Positions 59,250 to 64,000 of a DNA stretch of 64,000 nucleotides are shown in pieces (the first letter of the stretch is position 1; each line of letters opens with the position of its first letter). The stretch lies in contig NZ_DHNR01000031.1 in the NCBI RefSeq assembly GCF_002409645.1, positions 38,980 to 102,979 of the forward strand. The letters are read 5' to 3'. This DNA comes from Acetobacter sp. UBA5411 (GTDB lineage: Bacteria > Pseudomonadota > Alphaproteobacteria > Acetobacterales > Acetobacteraceae). The translations under genes were made by a program, and so were the position numbers. The notes beneath the pieces were generated by a model. The model was not told where the DNA came from. It did not search any database and saw only the letters and a program-made list of their open reading frames with translations.

Positions 59250-62090
59250 ATGGCTACAACTTACTGGAATGGGTCAACGTCGGACGACTTTTTCGATCCC
59301 ACGAATTGGTCAAATGATGATCTCCCCCAAAGTCACACATGCCAGGCAGCCACGATTGCCGGCACCAGTGAAGCTGACCGTGCTGTGGCTGTGGCGAATG
59401 CGGTTTCCTACGGACAGATACATTCTCTCAGCATCGGTGATTACGGCACCCTGAAGATCACGGCTCAGGCCTCTTCAACCGATGCCGGAAATGTATTCTC
59501 GACATACGGTATGGAAATTGCTCCGACCGGTGAGTTGATCGTTGATACGTCGTCACAGGTGGAACTCGGACTCTATACCCAGAATCGTGGTGGTACAATC
59601 ACGATCATTGATAACCCGGGTAAAGTCGTTCTGGATGGTAACAGCCTGAACGGAACCGGCACGCTCAATCTGGTCAACTCCACGCTGGGAAGCCCGGAAG
59701 CACCGATCCACGTCCCTGATATGGACATCACGCTGCAGAATGGCAGCACATTGTATACCGGCTGGAATACGACCGGAAATTCGATCACGTTTGATCCGTC
59801 CTCGACCAATACGGTCGTTCTGGATGCCAATGATTCGACGATTTCGACAGCAATTTATGGCGTTTCAGAAAATTCGCAGTTTGCGATCAACGGCACTGAA
59901 GGTGTTACGCCTGCCAGCGCCAATGTGGTGGCGAATGGCGACGGTTCATACAGCTACACCATCTCCTTCACGAACGGGCATTCCCTGACGCTGTCCGATA
60001 TCGTGCCGGCTGACGGGTTCGTTCCCGGCTCAGTGTCTTTCAGCAAGGATGCTGCTGGCGACTGGGTGTTCACAGAGCAGAACAACAGCTCCGTCACGCC
60101 TGATTATGCATCCACAACTCAGCATGAGCAGCTTCAGGCTGTTGTCACACATGCTGACAGTGTGGGGGCCGGAACAGCCGCGACAACCAACGGTTACACA
60201 AATCACTCATCCGTAGCTACGGACACTTTCATCGGCACTGGCACGGAAAGCAATCCGGCGAGCTGGTCTGACACCAGCAACTGGTCTCAGGGCGATATCC
60301 CGCAGTCAGACAGCTGCTTCCACGCGTCCCTTTCGGGTTCAGACACTGATCCGCTTTATGTCGTTGCCGATCAGCAGAATGTGGGGCAGTTCGTCAGCCT
60401 TTCGGTCAATCCGAACGCCACACTGACTATTACGGCCAACAATCCCCAGAATCCGAACAGCTACGTGTTCTCGACGGCGGGTTTCGAGGTTCGCGGCAAT
60501 GGTGTGCTGAACATCGACACGCCTGCGAAGGTCGAGCTTGGCGGCGTCAGCGCCATGGACGGCACGCTGAACATTACAGGCAATGATGGAAATGTCGTTT
60601 TCGACAGCAGCCATCTTGCCGGTGGCGGAACGCTGAACCTGTCGCACTCCACGCTGGGCACGCAGGCCAACTCGGTGATGGTCGATCTGCCGCACATCAA
60701 TATGACTGATGACAGCACGTTCTATGCACGTCTGTATGGCAACACGAGCACAATCAGCTTTGACAACAGCGAGAACACGCTTGTTCTGGCTGGCGACACG
60801 AAGCAGGTCGATACGACTTTTGTCGGCGTCAATGCGAACACGCATTTCGCTATTGATGCAGATCTGAACACGCAGCCTACGGCCGCTGTTTATACAAAAA
60901 ACGATGACGGCAGCTACTCGCTGACCATCAGTCTCGATAACGGCCAGACCTACACGCTGTCTCACATCGAAACGGCTGACGGTTTTGTTCCGGGCTCTTC
61001 CACATTCTCGAAAGATGCTGCTGGCGACTGGCTGATCAACACGGTTGCGACTGATGTCTGCTTCGTTGAAGGCACGCTCATTCGTACGACACGCGGTGAT
61101 GTGGCTGTTGAAGACCTGTCAGTCGGTGACGAACTGATTGTCGTCGACGCCGATGAGAGTAGCCGTCCAGTCATCTGGGTCGGATTCCAGAACGCCGTCA
61201 TTCGTCCGGAACTCGATGATGTGGACGCGGGTTGTCCTGTTCGTATTCTGAAAAATGCCATCGCCGAGAATGTGCCGTCTGCTGACCTGCTGGTCACGGC
61301 CGAACACGGTCTGTATCTCGAAGGTGGCTTTGTGCCGGTGCGGATGCTGGTGAACGGATCAAGCATTTTCTATGATCGGTCAGTGACATCCTATCGTTAC
61401 TTCCATGTTGAGACGGAGCGTCACAGCGTTATTCTCGCTGAGAATGTTGCGACAGAAAGCTATCTCGACACCGGCAACCGTCGTTCGTTCACCGGTGGTG
61501 CTGTGGTTTCGCTGACCTCACGTCATCTGACGTGGGCGGATGCGGCGGCCCCTCTGCTCACCAGCCGTGAGACGGTGGAAGGCCTGCACAAGAGCATCGC
61601 CGCTCGCGCAATGAGCATTCTTGGTCTGGCAGCTCCTGCGAAAGTATCTCTGACACGGAAATCAGACCTGTCGTTCCGCACGCTTTCCGGCCAGACGCTG
61701 CGTCGTCTTGGTGAAAAGAATGGTGTAGTGACCGTCGAAATTCCTGAAAATGTCAGGGAAATCCGGATCTGCTCACGGGCGGACAGACCGTCTGAGATCG
61801 TCGGTCCGTTTGTTGATGACCGTCGTATGCTGGGTGTTCTGGTGGGGAGCGTAACCCTGCTGGAAGGCGGTTCTTATGGCCGCGCTATCAATAGCCATCT
61901 GGATGGTCAGCCTCATGTTGGTTGGCATGGCGTTGAAGGCAATGGCGCGGTTAGCTGGACCAATGGTGATGCCGTTCTTGATCTGGGTGAAAGAGTGCCG
62001 AATACAAAAGCACTACTCAAAATCCAGATTGCAGCAGCTGGACCGTATCGTCTCGAGGCAAAAGGAAAGACGCTTCGTCTTTGTGCCTGA
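59250..62090 (+). CDS. Hint_2-domain surface-type protein with duplicated stalk (946 aa)
   Basis: A 946-residue paralogue of 21221-22948. Two beta-rich repeats of about 270 residues (1-273 and 324-594) begin with W-containing motifs (YWNGSTSDDFFDPTNWSNDD; SNPASWSDTSNWSQGDIPQS) and end ADGFVPGS.. FSKDAAGDW. The Hint_2 domain starts at Cys604 (VCFVEGT), has His686 in LVTAEHGLYLEG and exits near Asn743 (YLDTGNRRSF), followed by a C-terminal domain of about 195 residues. No signal peptide. Self-cleavage and surface localisation are inferred. Flanked by glycosyltransferases. Confidence 0.82.
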   Translation: MATTYWNGSTSDDFFDPTNWSNDDLPQSHTCQAATIAGTSEADRAVAVANAVSYGQIHSLSIGDYGTLKITAQASSTDAGNVFSTYGMEIAPTGELIVDTSSQVELGLYTQNRGGTITIIDNPGKVVLDGNSLNGTGTLNLVNSTLGSPEAPIHVPDMDITLQNGSTLYTGWNTTGNSITFDPSSTNTVVLDANDSTISTAIYGVSENSQFAINGTEGVTPASANVVANGDGSYSYTISFTNGHSLTLSDIVPADGFVPGSVSFSKDAAGDWVFTEQNNSSVTPDYASTTQHEQLQAVVTHADSVGAGTAATTNGYTNHSSVATDTFIGTGTESNPASWSDTSNWSQGDIPQSDSCFHASLSGSDTDPLYVVADQQNVGQFVSLSVNPNATLTITANNPQNPNSYVFSTAGFEVRGNGVLNIDTPAKVELGGVSAMDGTLNITGNDGNVVFDSSHLAGGGTLNLSHSTLGTQANSVMVDLPHINMTDDSTFYARLYGNTSTISFDNSENTLVLAGDTKQVDTTFVGVNANTHFAIDADLNTQPTAAVYTKNDDGSYSLTISLDNGQTYTLSHIETADGFVPGSSTFSKDAAGDWLINTVATDVCFVEGTLIRTTRGDVAVEDLSVGDELIVVDADESSRPVIWVGFQNAVIRPELDDVDAGCPVRILKNAIAENVPSADLLVTAEHGLYLEGGFVPVRMLVNGSSIFYDRSVTSYRYFHVETERHSVILAENVATESYLDTGNRRSFTGGAVVSLTSRHLTWADAAAPLLTSRETVEGLHKSIAARAMSILGLAAPAKVSLTRKSDLSFRTLSGQTLRRLGEKNGVVTVEIPENVREIRICSRADRPSEIVGPFVDDRRMLGVLVGSVTLLEGGSYGRAINSHLDGQPHVGWHGVEGNGAVSWTNGDAVLDLGERVPNTKALLKIQIAAAGPYRLEAKGKTLRLCA

Positions 62091-62110
62091 TGGACTCTGA
62101 CAACTAATTG

Positions 62111-62148
62111 AAAAGGGCCGTGGCAGATTTCTGCTACGGCCCTTTTTT
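62111..62148 (+). terminator. intrinsic terminator after the second Hint gene
   Basis: AAAAGGGCCGTGGCAG pairs with CTGCTACGGCCCTTTT around a short loop and runs into six T residues. Confidence 0.9.
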
Positions 62149-62255
62149 ATAGCGCTTTGTGATTTGCAAAAAAGAAAACGATGCACAGATGAAGGGGTGG
62201 TGAAAAAGACTTCTGATGATCTGCTGAGGAAATTGTCTGGTCGTTGATTTTTAAA

Positions 62256-62291
62256 GAAAGTTTTTGGTGAAGCTTTTTGAAAAAAGCTTCA
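62256..62291. repeat. dispersed palindromic element, copy 3
   Basis: AAAGTTTTTGG followed by TGAAGCTTTTT ... AAAAAGCTTCA (62268-62291), identical in the 24-base core to copy 1 (9621-9644), here with the bracket on the left side. It lies between the second Hint gene and the GT8 gene, both ends converging. Confidence 0.75.
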
Positions 62292-62337
62292 GGTCAAACG
62301 GACTTCCAAAAACAACCAATAAAATCCAGAGCGATGA

Positions 62338-63300
62338 TCAGTCGCCAGTTTTGAAACCGCTTTTTATATCGGCATTCTGTTCATAAGCGAGAATACGCTG
62401 CACGCGTTTGCCCGACCATTCCCGCTTCTCCAGCCAGCGCTTGTATCTTTGCTGGAGAGTATATCGGAACCATCTGCCTACAGACATGCGTTTTCGGTAA
62501 GACGCGAGTTCTGGAAAAGTGCCTGTGATTTCATCGTAAGGCGAAGAAGCAGTCACATCCCAGGGCGGCAGGTTGGCGTCCCAAGGCTTGGGTGATGACA
62601 TGAAGTGGTAGATGCAGGGCGCAATAAGCGGATCAAGGCCGATGTTCCTGAAGAAGATCGGAAAGTTCCATGCAAAAGACATCGAAAGACGATGGTCACG
62701 TCCGACCAGATTGAGAACATCCTGATCGGGATAACGTGTTTTCGACTGGAATAGTCCAAACTTTTCCCATGCTTCCCGCCCTATGCGTGCCCATCCGGCA
62801 CGATCGGCATAAAGAACGCCTGAATTGAAATATTGCTTTGCGTCATCGTCAGAAAAACCGAACGCAGAAAAGTGCTCGAGAAATGAGCGGGCTGCGGGGT
62901 CATCGTCGCCGACAGCAAAACTCATGGGGTCCGTTACGGCCCCGAATGTTCCTTCAGCAAGAGGCTGTTTCAGGAGACGGTCCAGATCACCCCGTATCTG
63001 GGTATCACCGTCTACATAAAGGAAGCGTTCGTAAGGACTGGGCAGAAGGTCATCAAGAAAAAGGCGGGCCAGCATGGCGGGAGCATGTTCGATATCTCTG
63101 GCCGCATAACAGAGAAAGACAATATCATTCTGCTCACATAGTCTGGAAAAGATTTTTTGCGTGGCTGGATCTATATCGATCCCGATCAGAAGGATATCGG
63201 TGAGAGCCCTGCTGGAATTGCGTCTCGCCTGTAGAGCGCTGACGAAGCTTGGAAACAGGTAGCCGACGTCGGATGTGTAGCAGACACAGACTTCAGGCAT
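62338..63300 (-). CDS. family 8 glycosyltransferase
   Basis: A 320-residue GT8 enzyme starting MPEVCVCYTSDVGYLFPSF. The donor-site DXD is YVDGDTQIRGD (about 95-105) after RFLYV, and the family helix YFNSGVLYADR (about 158-168) is present, with a His near PCIYHFMSS binding metal. GT8 enzymes retain the sugar configuration and act in lipopolysaccharide or glycan synthesis. The C-terminal 50 residues are basic. Third glycosyltransferase of the locus; convergent with the second Hint gene. Confidence 0.85.
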   Translation of the reverse strand: MPEVCVCYTSDVGYLFPSFVSALQARRNSSRALTDILLIGIDIDPATQKIFSRLCEQNDIVFLCYAARDIEHAPAMLARLFLDDLLPSPYERFLYVDGDTQIRGDLDRLLKQPLAEGTFGAVTDPMSFAVGDDDPAARSFLEHFSAFGFSDDDAKQYFNSGVLYADRAGWARIGREAWEKFGLFQSKTRYPDQDVLNLVGRDHRLSMSFAWNFPIFFRNIGLDPLIAPCIYHFMSSPKPWDANLPPWDVTASSPYDEITGTFPELASYRKRMSVGRWFRYTLQQRYKRWLEKREWSGKRVQRILAYEQNADIKSGFKTGD

Positions 63301-63576
63301 GGGAACTCCCTACGAACGACAGCACTGCTTTGTTTGGTTTCTGAATATCGTTTTCTGTCCTGAAAATCTGCTCAGGCAGGAGTGATTATGAAACATATAA
63401 AGGGTTGTTTCACAATAAATTATTCAGGCCAGCCCGTTAGCTTTGGGCTCTCTTCTTCAATCAGGGAGTATGGTTTCAAGATTTTTGAAAAGACTTCTTG
63501 TTATTGTGAAAATGGAGTGGGCGGTATTTTTGTCGCTTCTGTTTGAAAATAGTCTGAAACGACAGAAGGTTTTCAG

Positions 63577-64000
63577 TCACTTTCCTTTAACCGCTTGCAC
63601 AACCATGTCCGGTGTCAGAACCTGTGGCAGAATGCGTCCCTCTGCATGAGCCGGATAATAAACATAAAGCGGTACGCCATCGCGTCCATGATCACGCAGG
63701 AACGTGGTGATGCTCGCATCCCGGTTGGTCCAGTCGCCTTTCATGAAAACAACCCCGTTCTGGGCAAAGACTTTCTGAACGACAGAGCTTTCAAGCGCCA
63801 CATGGTCGTTGACAAGGCAGGTGATGCACCAAGCTGCTGTCATGTCCACGAAAACGGGCTTTCCGTCTTTTCTCAAAGATACGAGGCGTTCCGGTGAGAA
63901 CGCTGTTGCTGTGTCAGCATTTGCGCTCAAGGAACGTGCCGAGATTTCCGAGGACGATGGCAGAAGAAGCAGTAATGCGGCAGGCGACAGGGCGACAAGG
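63577..64000 (-). CDS. DsbD-like thiol:disulfide interchange protein (partial)
   Basis: The frame is open to the window edge on the minus strand, so the N-terminus is outside. The visible 140 residues start in a hydrophobic stretch (LVALSPAALLLLPS), then a thioredoxin-like domain with the redox motif WCITC (in MTAAWCITCLVND), and KGDWTNRDASITTFLRDHGRDGVPLYVYY. This is the C-terminal periplasmic thioredoxin domain of DsbD-type electron carriers. The gene continues beyond 64000. Confidence 0.8.
   Translation of the reverse strand, partial: LVALSPAALLLLLPSSSEISARSLSANADTATAFSPERLVSLRKDGKPVFVDMTAAWCITCLVNDHVALESSVVQKVFAQNGVVFMKGDWTNRDASITTFLRDHGRDGVPLYVYYPAHAEGRILPQVLTPDMVVQAVKGK

Overview
The window looks like a chromosomal segment of an acetic acid bacterium (Acetobacteraceae, Alphaproteobacteria; genus not determinable by eye). 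The basis is the style of the housekeeping proteins, high coding GC, a GTTTCACGTGAAAC-type parS inside rsmG, a Suv3-type helicase gene, and two large surface-type proteins carrying a Hint_2 domain, which are typical of this family. Apart from two short foreign-looking stretches it is ordinary, densely coded chromosome.

Layout. 1-3.1 kb: minus-strand iron-uptake operon (TonB-dependent siderophore receptor, small membrane protein, PepSY protein) with a Fur-like site. 3.3-6.0 kb: sulfur-transfer genes (cysteine desulfurase, [2Fe-2S] ferredoxin, mnmA). 6.1-9.6 kb: OmpR-type two-component pair and a CorA/ZntB transporter. 9.7-12.9 kb: S9 peptidase, tRNA-Ala(GGC) and maf. 12.93-13.31 kb: a gene-free stretch crowded with GTAC motifs next to hemE, my best candidate for the chromosomal replication origin. 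13.3-16.2 kb: hemE, a HAD phosphatase, hemJ and a Spy/CpxP-like protein. 16.3-17.9 kb: a small phage-like cassette. 17.9-20.4 kb: IclR regulator, GlcG/HbpS protein and MFS exporter. 21.2-22.9 kb: first Hint protein. 23.2-25.8 kb: aminotransferase diverging from an Nramp transporter. 26.1-29.7 kb: argD-argF-small gene-hslO operon. 29.7-31.7 kb: an unknown protein and a lipoprotein. 32.0-34.7 kb: secreted purine nucleoside handling (NUP protein and exported adenosine deaminase). 34.8-38.2 kb: M1 peptidase, Gly/Trp-rich exported protein, YggT.

38.4-42.2 kb is an eroded island downstream of tRNA-Ala(CGC): XRE regulator, exported peptidoglycan-binding protein, an unlisted 46-residue protein, a HARE-HTH-like coiled-coil protein, an integrase stump and two decayed copies of the XRE C-terminus. 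42.4-45.9 kb: Gly/Asn-repeat protein and uvrA. 46.1-47.0 kb: one very AT-rich gene with a nucleoside-deoxyribosyltransferase/TIR-like N-terminus, lying between GC-rich hairpin repeats; it is the best candidate for an undescribed defence-type effector. 47.1-50.3 kb: Suv3-like helicase and a DUF2501 protein. 50.7-56.4 kb: tRNA-Lys and the mnmE-mnmG-rsmG-parA-parB cluster with two parS sites. 56.5-64 kb: DNA repair methyltransferase, two GT2 glycosyltransferases, the large second Hint protein, a GT8 glycosyltransferase and the end of a DsbD-like gene.

How the parts fit: hemE/hemJ and mnmE-mnmG-rsmG-parAB are origin-proximal in many alphaproteobacteria, so this is probably the origin-proximal chromosome, with the ancestral cluster split by about 35 kb. 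A dispersed palindrome (TGAAGCTTTTT / AAAAAGCTTCA arms) lies in several gaps at gene ends and probably serves as a terminator. No CRISPR array, rRNA operon or intact insertion sequence was seen.
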